Below are positions 30,789-38,715 of a DNA stretch of 64,000 bases, one piece after another. The notes below the pieces were generated by a model. It was not told the DNA's origin. It did not search any database and saw only the letters and a program-made list of their open reading frames with translations. Source of the stretch: JBGSMF01 sp041740315 (lineage in GTDB: Bacteria; Chloroflexota; Anaerolineae; Fen-1058); assembly GCA_041740315.1 (NCBI GenBank), contig JBGSMF010000263.1, positions 4,622 through 68,621 on the forward strand. Direction: 5' to 3'. The position numbers and the translations under genes are program-made. Numbering within the stretch: position 1 is the stretch's first letter; each line of letters begins with the position of its first letter.

Positions 30789-33700
30789 TTATGGCAACTG
30801 GCTAAAAACCTGATTTTGCCAATCCCACATCCGGCGATACAGTCCATCTGTTTGCAACAAGCCGGCGTGTTGCCCGCGCTGCACCACCCGCCCGGCCTGC
30901 ATCACCAGGATTTCATCGGCCAGCTCCAGCCCCACCAGGCGGTGCGTAATGAGCAAAGTGCTGCGGCCTTGCATCAATGTGTAGATAGCGCGCAGCATCT
31001 GCCGCTCGGTCACTGTATCCAAGTTGGCCGTTGGCTCATCCAAGATCAAAAAGGGGGCGTCTTTGAGGAGCGCACGCGCAATGGCCAATCGCTGCCGCTC
31101 ACCGCCGCTAAGGCGCAGCCCGTGCTCGCCAATCCAGGTATCATATCCTTGCGGCAGCGATTGAATAAAGCCTTCGAGTTGCGCCAGGCGGGCGGCTTGT
31201 TCTAGCTCGGCCTGAGTGGCGGCGGGGCGGGCCAGCAGCAGATTGCCTCTTATTGTCGCATTGAACAGGTAGGTGCGCTGGCTCACCACGCCAAACAGTT
31301 GCCGCACGGCATCGGGATCATATTGGCGCAGGTCGCGCCCGTCCAGCAGTATTTGGCCTTCCGCATAATCCCAAAAACGCAGCAGCAGGTTGACCAGTGT
31401 TGTCTTGCCCGCGCCGCTGGGCCCCACAATGGCCAGGCGCTTGCCCGGCGGCAAAGTAAAGCTGATGCCATCCAGCGCGGGCGGCTGGGTGGGGCTGTAG
31501 CGGAAACCAAGTTTTTCTATAACCAAATCAGAGTTAACTATACAGAGATTAGGGGGATTTTCTTTGGCCTTTTCTGTGCTTCTGGGGTAAAAATCAGGCT
31601 GTACTTTTATGATGTCAAACAAGCGCCGGGCCGCTTGCAGGTTGCTTTCCAGGTATTGGGCGGCAGTGGGCAGCGGCAGCACCGCCTCAAAGCTCGACAA
31701 GGCTGCCAGCACTAACACGGCTAGATAAACGCCATTCAACTGTCCAGCGCCGACCATTGAAATGGCCAATGCCAGCACTGCAACGATCGCCATATTCATC
31801 AGCAAACTAACCAGCGCGTTTTGCAGCCCGCCCAGCCATGCCAGGCTGGCCTGCAAGCGCACCAACTTTTGGCTCAATGCTTGCACTTGACGCAGATGGG
31901 CATTTGCTTGCCCCAAGGCAAGCAGGTCGGCTAGGCCCTGAATGCCGTCTACCAGCGCGGCATTTAGCTCTGCGCGAACGGTCACCACGCGCTGTCCGGC
32001 CGCGCGGCTGAGGATTCGCGCCAGCAGCGGGACGCCTGCGCCAGCCAGCAAGAAAAAGGCCAGCAGGGTTGCTGCCAGGCGCAAGCTAAGGCTGCCCAGC
32101 AAAATCCACATCAGCGCGCCGACGAGCACAGCCACCACTGGCGGGGCCAAGACGCGCACGTAGAAATGTTCCAGCGTTTCGATATCGGCCACCAGGCGCG
32201 TCAGCAAATCGCCGCTGCGATATTGCATCAGCCGGGCCGGGGCCAACGGCTCTAGCGCCTGGTAAAACCACACTCGCAAGCGCGCCAACAGGCGCAAGGT
32301 GACCTGGTGCGAAGCATAACGTTCCAGGTAGCGCAGGCCGCCGCGCGCAATGCCAAAAAAACGCACCCCCACAATGGCCACCTGCAAGTCGGCTATCGAG
32401 GGATGCAGGGCGGCGCTGGCAATGATAAAAGCCGAGGTTGACATTAACCCAATGCTGCTGCCGATAGTGGCAAAGCCGAGCAAGGTTGCCAAAATCATCC
32501 AGGGCCAAAAAGGCTCGGCAAGGCGGAGAAGGGAAATGATTAATTGCGAATTGTTAATTGTTAATGGCGAATGGTTAATTTTTGATGGTGAATGGTTAAT
32601 TTTTAATTGTGGATTGTTAATGGTTAATGATGAATGGCTAATGAGTGCTGTAGGATCGTTGGTCGTCGGTCGTTGGTCGCTGGTTGCTGGTTGCTCGTCG
32701 GCATACGCCCCCACTAGCCGCCGGTAAACGCCGTCGCGCTCCATCAGCGCCCTGTGTGTTCCGATCTCTACCACCCGTCCTTCGTCCATCACCACAATCT
32801 GGTCGGCGCGATAGACGGTGGCGAGCCGATGGGCAATGATCAATACCGTGCGAGCTTGCAAAAGCTGCTCGATGGATTCTTGAATCAGCGCTTCGTGTTC
32901 AGGATCGAGGTTGGAGGTGGCTTCATCCAGTATGAGCAGGGGGGCGTCTTTTAGGAACGCCCGCGCCAGTGCGATGCGTTGGGCCTGCCCGCCGCTCAGC
33001 CGCGCGCCCCGCTCGCCGATGAGCGTTCCATAACCCTGCGGCAGTTCTTGGATGAACTCGTGGGCGTGGGCCAGCCGCGCCGCTCGCTCGATTTCTGCCT
33101 GGCTGGAACCGGGCCGCGCCTTTTGGATATTTTCGGCCACGCTGGCATTGAACAGATAGGGGTTTTGCGGCACCCAGGCCACCTGCGCGCGCCAATCGGT
33201 GGGGGATAGTTCGGCAAGCGAAACGCCATTGACGGTGATTTGTCCTCGCTGCGGCTGGATGAAACAAAGCAGCAATTGCGCCAGGGTGCTCTTGCCAGCG
33301 CCGGTTGGGCCTACCAGCGCCACCTTTTGGCCGGGAGCAAGCTGAAAAGAGACGCCGTTTGCGGCAGGGCGCTGGCCGTCGTCGTAGGTGTAGTGAACGT
33401 TGTCGAAGCGTATCAGGTATTGGAGATTGGGTATTGGGTGGTGCGTGTTGCGCGAATCTGGAATCTGAAATTTGAAATTTAAAATCTCAAAAATGCGAGC
33501 AGCAGCGGCCAGTGCCGAGGCGCGGGAATGAAAGCGCGCGCCGAGTGTGCGGAGCGGCAGGTAAAATTCTGGCGCAAGGATGAGGACAAAAAAGGCCTGC
33601 TCGAAAGACAGGCGCGCATAGAGCAAGCGCAGACCTACCTGAACCGCCACCACTGCCGTGCTGAGGGTGGCCACCAGCTCTAGGACCAACGCCGAAAGAA

Positions 33701-34505
33701 AGGCCACGCGCAGCACGCCCAAGGTGGCTTGCCTGAATTGTTCAGTGACCTGGTGAATCACCGTCGCCTGGTCGCGGCTGCGGCCAAACAGCTTGAGCGT
33801 GGTCAGCCCTTGCAGCACATCTAAAAAGTGCGCGCTCATGCGGCTGAGCGAACTCCATTGCCGCCGGGTCAGGGCATCAGCCAGACTGCCGATCAAGATC
33901 ATGAAAACAGGGATGAGCGGCGCTGTCAACAAAAAGACTAGACCAGAGATCAAGTCGAGCGGGAAAACAAAAATCAAGATGGTGAGGGGAACCAGCGCGG
34001 CCAATGCCAGTTGAGGCAGGTACTGGCTGAAATACGCATCCAACGCCTCAATGCCCTCGGTGAGGGTGTTGGTCAGTTCGCCGCTGCGCTCGCCCCGCGT
34101 GTAGGCCGGCCCAAGTTCCAACAAGCGCGCAAAAAGACGCTGGCGCAAGCTTTGCTTGACCTGGCCCGCAGCGCGATTGGCGCTTGTCTCGCTCAGCCAC
34201 CCCAACGCGGCCCGCGCCGCGCCAAGCGCCAGCAGGCTGATCAGGAGGGGCTGCACATCGGGCAGTGTTTTGCCATCCAAGAAAACCTGGCTCACCACGC
34301 GACTGAGGCAGCCGGCTTGCCAGACGGTACAAGCTCCTCCCAGCAGGCCCGCGCCGATGGTGACGGCCAGTTCCAGACGCACTGCTTGAGCCAGGCGCAG
34401 CAGTTGACGGACTGGCATGGGGATGCCAGTCTTGCCGAGCCGACGTTCTAATACTTGAGCGGCTGCTGCCGCCCTATTCGCTCTCGAAAGACCCAATAGG
34501 TCCAC
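30789..34505 (-). CDS. cydDC: CydD-CydC fusion, thiol-reductant ABC exporter
   Basis: A 1238-residue polypeptide carrying both halves of the heterodimeric exporter that sends glutathione or cysteine out for cytochrome bd assembly. Half 1 (CydD-like, about 30-600) has six helices, Walker A 'VALVGPTGAGKSTLAQ', signature 'RLSGGQAQRIALARAFL' and 'LLILDEATSNLD'. Half 2 (CydC-like, about 660-1235) has 'LAIVGPSGAGKTTLVN', 'RLSGGERQRLAIARALL' and 'FLILDEPTANLD'. The halves are joined by a linker about 50 residues long that is almost wholly encoded by heptamer repeats (32535-32702). A second repeat lies before the first ATPase domain (33418-33494). The start is uncertain: 34505 overlaps cydB; ATG 34418 is an alternative. 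Confidence 0.92.
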   Translation of the reverse strand: MDLLGLSRANRAAAAAQVLERRLGKTGIPMPVRQLLRLAQAVRLELAVTIGAGLLGGACTVWQAGCLSRVVSQVFLDGKTLPDVQPLLISLLALGAARAALGWLSETSANRAAGQVKQSLRQRLFARLLELGPAYTRGERSGELTNTLTEGIEALDAYFSQYLPQLALAALVPLTILIFVFPLDLISGLVFLLTAPLIPVFMILIGSLADALTRRQWSSLSRMSAHFLDVLQGLTTLKLFGRSRDQATVIHQVTEQFRQATLGVLRVAFLSALVLELVATLSTAVVAVQVGLRLLYARLSFEQAFFVLILAPEFYLPLRTLGARFHSRASALAAAARIFEILNFKFQIPDSRNTHHPIPNLQYLIRFDNVHYTYDDGQRPAANGVSFQLAPGQKVALVGPTGAGKSTLAQLLLCFIQPQRGQITVNGVSLAELSPTDWRAQVAWVPQNPYLFNASVAENIQKARPGSSQAEIERAARLAHAHEFIQELPQGYGTLIGERGARLSGGQAQRIALARAFLKDAPLLILDEATSNLDPEHEALIQESIEQLLQARTVLIIAHRLATVYRADQIVVMDEGRVVEIGTHRALMERDGVYRRLVGAYADEQPATSDQRPTTNDPTALISHSSLTINNPQLKINHSPSKINHSPLTINNSQLIISLLRLAEPFWPWMILATLLGFATIGSSIGLMSTSAFIIASAALHPSIADLQVAIVGVRFFGIARGGLRYLERYASHQVTLRLLARLRVWFYQALEPLAPARLMQYRSGDLLTRLVADIETLEHFYVRVLAPPVVAVLVGALMWILLGSLSLRLAATLLAFFLLAGAGVPLLARILSRAAGQRVVTVRAELNAALVDGIQGLADLLALGQANAHLRQVQALSQKLVRLQASLAWLGGLQNALVSLLMNMAIVAVLALAISMVGAGQLNGVYLAVLVLAALSSFEAVLPLPTAAQYLESNLQAARRLFDIIKVQPDFYPRSTEKAKENPPNLCIVNSDLVIEKLGFRYSPTQPPALDGISFTLPPGKRLAIVGPSGAGKTTLVNLLLRFWDYAEGQILLDGRDLRQYDPDAVRQLFGVVSQRTYLFNATIRGNLLLARPAATQAELEQAARLAQLEGFIQSLPQGYDTWIGEHGLRLSGGERQRLAIARALLKDAPFLILDEPTANLDTVTERQMLRAIYTLMQGRSTLLITHRLVGLELADEILVMQAGRVVQRGQHAGLLQTDGLYRRMWDWQNQVFSQLP
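32535..32702. repeat. Run of about 24 degenerate heptamers inside cydDC
   Basis: Reading the + strand from 32535, units of seven bases stay in register without a gap: aatgatt, aattgcg, aattgtt, aattgtt, aatggcg, aatggtt and so on for 16 units to 32646. Then a second vocabulary (gatcgtt, ggtcgtc, ggtcgtt, ggtcgct, ggttgct) continues in the same register to 32702. On the coding strand three units equal seven codons, so the protein shows a seven-residue period ('SLTINNP', 'QLKINHS', 'PSKINHS', 'PLTINNS'). No stop codon arises. The consensus is close to AATGGTT. Confidence 0.95.
33418..33494. repeat. Eleven degenerate heptamers inside cydDC, before the first ATPase domain
   Basis: Units tattgga, gattggg, tattggg, tggtgcg, tgttgcg, cgaatct, ggaatct, gaaattt, gaaattt, aaaatct and caaaaat keep a seven-base register. 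The encoded residues ('ILNFKFQIPDSRNTHHPIP') sit exactly between the membrane domain and the nucleotide-binding domain of the CydD half, where an insertion is tolerable. Confidence 0.9.
34410..34431. repeat. Palindrome with AT-GGGG-AT centre at the cydDC 5' end
   Basis: gactggcat and atgccagtc form a perfect 9-bp stem around gggg. It lies within or just upstream of the cydDC coding start (near the alternative ATG at 34418, minus strand) and could fold over the ribosome binding region. The same nine-base stem (gactggcat) opens the hairpin at 37037. Confidence 0.7.
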
Positions 34506-35461
34506 CCCTGGTAAAGCAGCACAATGGGCACAAAGACGAGCGCCACGATGCTCATCACCTGCAATGTGTACTGGCTGGACGAGGCGTTATAAATTGTCAG
34601 GCTCCACTCTGGATTGAGGCTGGAAACCATCACACGGGGGTAAAGCCCCAGAAAGGCTGAAATGACGGTGAGGGCAATGGCCAGCCCGCTTACGATAAAG
34701 GCCCAGCCGTGCCGCTGCTTGCGCAGGAACCAGCCCACCAGCAGCACTGCCACGCCTGCGCCCAGCGGCACCAGGCCGGGAGCGATGCCCAGGCGGGTGA
34801 ATACATCGGTGGCAAAATAACTGCTGATGACCAGCGCAAAGATCAACCCGACACTGGGCAACCACAATCTGTCGGCGGCTACGCGCGCCCGTTCCATAAT
34901 CTCATCTTTGGTCTTGAGGTTGAGGAAAAGAGCCCCGTGCAGCGTAAAAACCGCCAGGCTGGTCAACCCGGCCAGGAGCGCATACGGATTGAGCAGGTTG
35001 ATAAAGCCGCCCACGTAATTTTTGCCCGCGTCAATCGGCACGCCGCGCACAATGTTGGCCAGCGCCACGCCCCACAACAAGGCCGGCCCCAGGCTACCCA
35101 CGAAAATCATCCAATCCCAAAAATTGCGCCAAAGGGGGTTTTCATCCTTGCTGCGAAATTCGAACGCCACGGCGCGCACAATGAGCGCCAGCAGCATCAA
35201 CAACAACGCCAGGTAAAAGCCGCTGAACAATGTGGCATACCAGTGCGGAAAGGCGGCAAAAATGGCGCCGCCGGCCGTCAGCAGCCAAACCTCGTTGCCA
35301 TCCCACATCGGGCCAATGGTGTTGATGACCACACGGCGGTCGGTATCGTCTTTGGCCAAAAAAGGCAGCAAGATGCCCACGCCATAATCAAAGCCTTCCA
35401 AGAAGAAAAAACCGATGAACAGCACAGAAACAAGAATGAACCAGAGAGTGTTGAGATCCAT
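34448..35461 (-). CDS. cydB: Cytochrome bd ubiquinol oxidase subunit II
   Basis: A 337-residue integral membrane protein with eight or nine helices: 'LWFILVSVLFIGFFFLEGFDYGVGILLPFLAKDDTDRRVVINTIGPMWDGNEVWLLTAGGAIFAAFPHWYATLFSGFY', the standard start of CydB, with the 'GFDYGVG' and 'WDGNEVWL' signatures. It is the non-haem partner of CydA in the quinol oxidase. ATG 35461 follows GGAGGTGAC; a GTG/ATG four codons earlier is less likely. It lies 73 bases after cydA; its 3' end overlaps the annotated cydDC start. Confidence 0.95.
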   Translation of the reverse strand: MDLNTLWFILVSVLFIGFFFLEGFDYGVGILLPFLAKDDTDRRVVINTIGPMWDGNEVWLLTAGGAIFAAFPHWYATLFSGFYLALLLMLLALIVRAVAFEFRSKDENPLWRNFWDWMIFVGSLGPALLWGVALANIVRGVPIDAGKNYVGGFINLLNPYALLAGLTSLAVFTLHGALFLNLKTKDEIMERARVAADRLWLPSVGLIFALVISSYFATDVFTRLGIAPGLVPLGAGVAVLLVGWFLRKQRHGWAFIVSGLAIALTVISAFLGLYPRVMVSSLNPEWSLTIYNASSSQYTLQVMSIVALVFVPIVLLYQGWTYWVFRERIGRQQPLKY

Positions 35462-35487
35462 TGTCACCTCCAAAAGCTATTGCTGAC

Positions 35488-35515
35488 GAATGACTACCGA
35501 TCACTATCAATGGTA
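35488..35515. repeat. Short degenerate heptamers in the cydA-cydB gap
   Basis: gaatgac, taccgat, cactatc and aatggta occupy the gap between cydA and cydB. Match between units is weak; it is listed because the vocabulary (gac/gat/atc words) is that of the other arrays. Confidence 0.4.
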
Positions 35516-35534
35516 CTGTGTCGGGGGGCGCTGG

Positions 35535-36893
35535 TCAATAAGCCATTGTTGGCTCGCCTTTATCCACTGGCCCCATTTTGGCATACTTGACCATCAGATA
35601 AACATCGGCCACCATCAGCGCGCCATAGAGCAGCGTAAAGGCAATCACCGAAGAGAGCACCATGCCGCCCGTCACCGTCGGCGAGACGGCGTCTTGCACT
35701 TTCATCAAGCCGAATACCACCCACGGCTGGCGGCCCAACTCGGTCAGCAGCCAGCCAGAGGTATTGGCGATGTAGGGCAGCGCAATGCCAAACGGCAGCC
35801 AGCGCAGCAACCAGCGGGTTTGCTCAAAGCGATTTCTCATAACCAGATACAGGCCAAGCAAAGCCAACGCCGCCATGACGAATCCAGCGCCAACCATCAA
35901 GCGAAAGGCCCAGTATGTTATAGTAATTGGCGGGGCATAATTGCCTGGACCGTATTTCTGCTCATACTCGGCCTGAAGGTTCTTGACGCCTTTTACCTCA
36001 CCGTCAAAGCGATTGTAAGCCAAAAAGCTGAGCAGGCGGGGGATGCGAATGGCAAACACATCGCGCTGTTCTGACTCGTTGGCCAAGGTGAACAGCGACA
36101 TTGAGGCCGGGTCTTTGGTTTCCCACAGCGCCTCGGCGGCGGCCATCTTCATCGGCTGGGTCCGCACCATGTGCTGCGCCTGGGTGTGCCCGACCATAAT
36201 CACCATGAGGCTGCCCATAGCGCCATAAACCACCGCCATCTGAAACGAGCGCCTGAAAAATTCCACATTGTTCTTTCTGAAAAGATGATAGGCGCTAATG
36301 CCGAGCACGAAAAACGCCGCCGTTGTCACGCCAGAAAAGAGTACATGTGGGAACTGTAGCCATACGTGCGGATTGGAAATCAGCGCCACAAAGTCGGTCA
36401 TTTCGGCCCGTCCGCTGGCTGCAAGCTGATAGCCCACCGGCTGCTGCATAAACGAGTTGGCGACTAGAATCCAAAATGCCGAAAGATTCGAGCCAAGCGC
36501 CACCACCCAAATTGTGGCGGCATGGATAGGCTTGGGCAGCTTGTCCCAGCCAAAGACCCACAGTCCAAGAAAGGTGGATTCCAGGAAAAAGGCCAGCAGC
36601 GCCTCTATGGCCAGGGGCGCGCCGAAAATATCGCCCACAAAGCGCGAGTATTCCGACCAGTTCATGCCGAATTGAAATTCTTGCACGATGCCGGTGGCCA
36701 CGCCTATAGCGAAATTGATGAGAAACAGCTTGCCCCAAAACTGGGCCATGCGCTTGTACAGGTCTTTGTTAGAGCGCAGATAGGCGCTTTCCATAATGGC
36801 CACCAGGATGGAAAGGCCCAAGGTCAGGGGGACAAAGAAAAAGTGGTACACCGTGGTAATTCCAAATTGCCATCGAGCGAGTGCCAGTTCCAT
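35535..36893 (-). CDS. cydA: Cytochrome bd ubiquinol oxidase subunit I
   Basis: A 452-residue subunit holding haems b558, b595 and d. It starts 'ELALARWQFGITTVYHFFFVPLTLGLS', with the haem-ligand His at about 19. The conserved 'GIVQEFQFGMNWSEYSRFVGDIFGAPLAIEALLAFFLESTFLGLWVFGW' contains the proton-channel Glu pair. The Q-loop after 'IPRLLSFLAYNRFDGEVKGV' is short and lacks the C-terminal insert of E. coli CydA, so this is the S-subfamily (CioA-like). It is the first gene of cydA-cydB-cydDC. High-affinity O2 use next to two complex I sets suggests a facultative or microaerobic life. Confidence 0.95.
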   Translation of the reverse strand: MELALARWQFGITTVYHFFFVPLTLGLSILVAIMESAYLRSNKDLYKRMAQFWGKLFLINFAIGVATGIVQEFQFGMNWSEYSRFVGDIFGAPLAIEALLAFFLESTFLGLWVFGWDKLPKPIHAATIWVVALGSNLSAFWILVANSFMQQPVGYQLAASGRAEMTDFVALISNPHVWLQFPHVLFSGVTTAAFFVLGISAYHLFRKNNVEFFRRSFQMAVVYGAMGSLMVIMVGHTQAQHMVRTQPMKMAAAEALWETKDPASMSLFTLANESEQRDVFAIRIPRLLSFLAYNRFDGEVKGVKNLQAEYEQKYGPGNYAPPITITYWAFRLMVGAGFVMAALALLGLYLVMRNRFEQTRWLLRWLPFGIALPYIANTSGWLLTELGRQPWVVFGLMKVQDAVSPTVTGGMVLSSVIAFTLLYGALMVADVYLMVKYAKMGPVDKGEPTMAY

Positions 36894-37013
36894 TCTTCAC
36901 CTCTACAGATTCAGGATGCGGCTTGCTGTTTTATATTTTACTCCGCAATGAAATTAGCACAAGCGGCAGGGCTTGCCGAAAGGACGTTTTGCTGGTATAA
37001 GGACTGTTCTCAA

Positions 37014-37143
37014 TAGACATTATCGGAAATAGCAGGACTGGCATCCCCACACCTGCACTTGCGCCAAGCGCAGCGCAGGTGCAAGTGTGCCAGTCCGCCA
37101 ACGTATGGGGATACGTTGGCTATGTTATTTCCGATAAACTCTA
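37014..37143. mobile_element. 130-bp inverted-repeat element with palindromic core (copy 1)
   Basis: The left end (tagacattatcggaaatag) is an inverted match to the right end (ctatgttatttccgataaac then tcta). Inside are a large hairpin (gactggca ... cacctgcacttgcgc ... gtgccagtc, 37037-37095) and ccaacgtat-gggg-atacgttgg (37097-37118). Another element with related ends is at 38580-38715. It covers most of the cydA-surE gap. MITE-like; no coding capacity. Confidence 0.72.
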
Positions 37144-37167
37144 ATATATCGCAGGATACAAATCACC

Positions 37168-37986
37168 ATGCCAACAGAGAAAGCGCTCATTCTTTTCACC
37201 AATGATGATGGCATTGCCTCGCCAGGGTTGCGGGCTGCCGCCGCTGCACTGGCGGATCTGGGCCAAGCCCTCATCGTAGCGCCCCGTGAACAGCAATCGG
37301 GCATGGGGCGCAGCTTGCCTGCCAGCTTTGAGGGGCGTATTACGCTTTACCCGCTGGTCATTAAGCGGGATGGCGGCGCCCAGGGGCACATTCAGGGGTA
37401 CGCCGTCGAAGGCTCGCCCGCGCAAGCTGTGCAGTATGCCCTGGTGGAAATTGCCCCACGCAAGCCATCGCTGGTGGTGGCCGGCATCAATTACGGCGAG
37501 AATATTGGCGGCGGCATTGTTATTTCTGGCACAGTGGGCGCTGCGCTGGAAGGCGCCGCTTTTGGCATTCCGGCGTTAGCCATCTCGCTGCAAACCGCGC
37601 CCGAGCACTATTACAGCCATTCGGAGGAGGTGGATTTCAGCGCGGCCTCCTACTTTCTCCGCCTGTTTGCCGAGCGGGTTCTGACCATAGGATTGCCTCA
37701 GGGAGTGGATCTGCTCAAGATTGATGTGCCGTGCGATGCTACCCCCGCCACCCCCTGGCGCTGGACACGCGTTTCGCGCCAACGCTATTTTATCCCCCTC
37801 AAGCCAGAACGCGCCAAGATCACCGACCCCGGCAAGCTGGGCTTTGCCATTTATTTCGACCGGGACACGCTGGAACCTGACAGCGACGTGTATGCCTTGG
37901 CAGTGGATAAGGTGGTCTCTGTGACTCCCCTCATTGAGGACATGACGGCGCGCACGTTTGAAGCTCTACAGGCTGGGGAGCTATAG
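37168..37986 (+). CDS. surE: 5'/3'-nucleotidase SurE
   Basis: A 272-residue metal-dependent phosphatase acting on nucleoside monophosphates and short polyphosphate. The metal site is 'LFTNDDGIASPGLRAAAAAL', followed by 'VAPREQQSGMGRSLP', 'EGSPAQAVQYAL', 'PSLVVAGINYGENIGGGIVISGTVGAALEGAAFGIPALAIS', all standard. The length is usual. It is preceded by a MITE-like element and is convergent with hpt, consistent with a pair of nucleotide-salvage genes. Confidence 0.94.
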   Translation: MPTEKALILFTNDDGIASPGLRAAAAALADLGQALIVAPREQQSGMGRSLPASFEGRITLYPLVIKRDGGAQGHIQGYAVEGSPAQAVQYALVEIAPRKPSLVVAGINYGENIGGGIVISGTVGAALEGAAFGIPALAISLQTAPEHYYSHSEEVDFSAASYFLRLFAERVLTIGLPQGVDLLKIDVPCDATPATPWRWTRVSRQRYFIPLKPERAKITDPGKLGFAIYFDRDTLEPDSDVYALAVDKVVSVTPLIEDMTARTFEALQAGEL

Positions 37987-38006
37987 GATGGCATAGGGAT
38001 GCGGCG

Positions 38007-38561
38007 TTATTTCGTATAGACCTCTGGCATCAGCTCGGCGATGTAGGGTAGGGTGCGGTATTCGTCGGAATAATCTAGCCCATAGCCCACCACCCACACG
38101 TCGGGGATTTCAAAGCCCAGGTAGTCAATGTGCACCTCCACCTGGCGGCGGTCGGGCTTGCTCAACAGCACGCAGGTGCGCAGCGAGGCCGGGTGGCGCG
38201 CCAGGAACAGGCTGTGCAAATATTCCAGAGTATAGCCGGTGTCTACAATATCTTCAACAATAATGACGTGCCGGTTTCTGATCCTGGCCCGCGTGTCCAT
38301 AATAATGCGCACTTCGCCGGTGCTGGTGGCGCTCTGGTTGTAGCTAGAGAGCGCAATAAAATCCACGTGAGTAGGCAGGGTGAGGCTGCGGGTCAGGTCG
38401 GCCATAAAGATATAGACCCCCTTGAGCACGCCCACCATCACCAAATCTTGCGCATCGGCATAATCGGCGCTGATTTGCGCCGCCAGTTCACCTGCTCGTT
38501 TTTGGATTGTTTGCTGGGCCAGCAATACTCGTTTAATTGCATTGTTCGTTTTCACATTCAT
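38007..38561 (-). CDS. hpt: Hypoxanthine phosphoribosyltransferase
   Basis: A 184-residue purine salvage enzyme that makes IMP/GMP from hypoxanthine/guanine and PRPP. The PRPP motif is 'HVIIVEDIVDTGYTLEYL'. 'GVLKGVYIFMADLTRSL' is the PPi loop. 'VDFIALSSYNQSATSTGEVRI' is the flexible catalytic loop. 'PDVWVVGYGLDYSDEYRTLPYIAEL' is the base-binding end. It starts at ATG with GAGGAG upstream. It is convergent with surE. Confidence 0.95.
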   Translation of the reverse strand: MNVKTNNAIKRVLLAQQTIQKRAGELAAQISADYADAQDLVMVGVLKGVYIFMADLTRSLTLPTHVDFIALSSYNQSATSTGEVRIIMDTRARIRNRHVIIVEDIVDTGYTLEYLHSLFLARHPASLRTCVLLSKPDRRQVEVHIDYLGFEIPDVWVVGYGLDYSDEYRTLPYIAELMPEVYTK

Positions 38562-38579
38562 CGCGCAGCTCCTCTATCA

Positions 38580-38715
38580 TTAGACGTTATTGAAAATAAG
38601 GTTTTTTTAACGCAAAGGTGCAAAGGAGCCAAGCCGCAAAGACAAAATCATATTCACTTTGCGTCTTTGTAACTTGGCGGCCTGGCGTTAAAAATTACTC
38701 CCGATAAACTCTATT
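38580..38715. mobile_element. Inverted-repeat element (copy 2) with four-octamer arms
   Basis: The ends resemble those of 37014-37143 (tagacgttattgaaaataa on the left; cccgataaactctat on the right). The interior is an inverted pair of octamer arrays: gcaaaggt, gcaaagga, gccaagcc, gcaaagac (38612-38643) against ctttgcgt, ctttgtaa, cttggcgg, cctggcgt (38657-38688). Each arm has exactly four units. It lies between hpt and the last gene of the nuo operon, and its end touches the nuoN stop. Confidence 0.78.

Noticed and set aside
32535..32702. CRISPR array
   Set aside because: Units are seven bases, degenerate and without spacers. No cas gene is present in the window.
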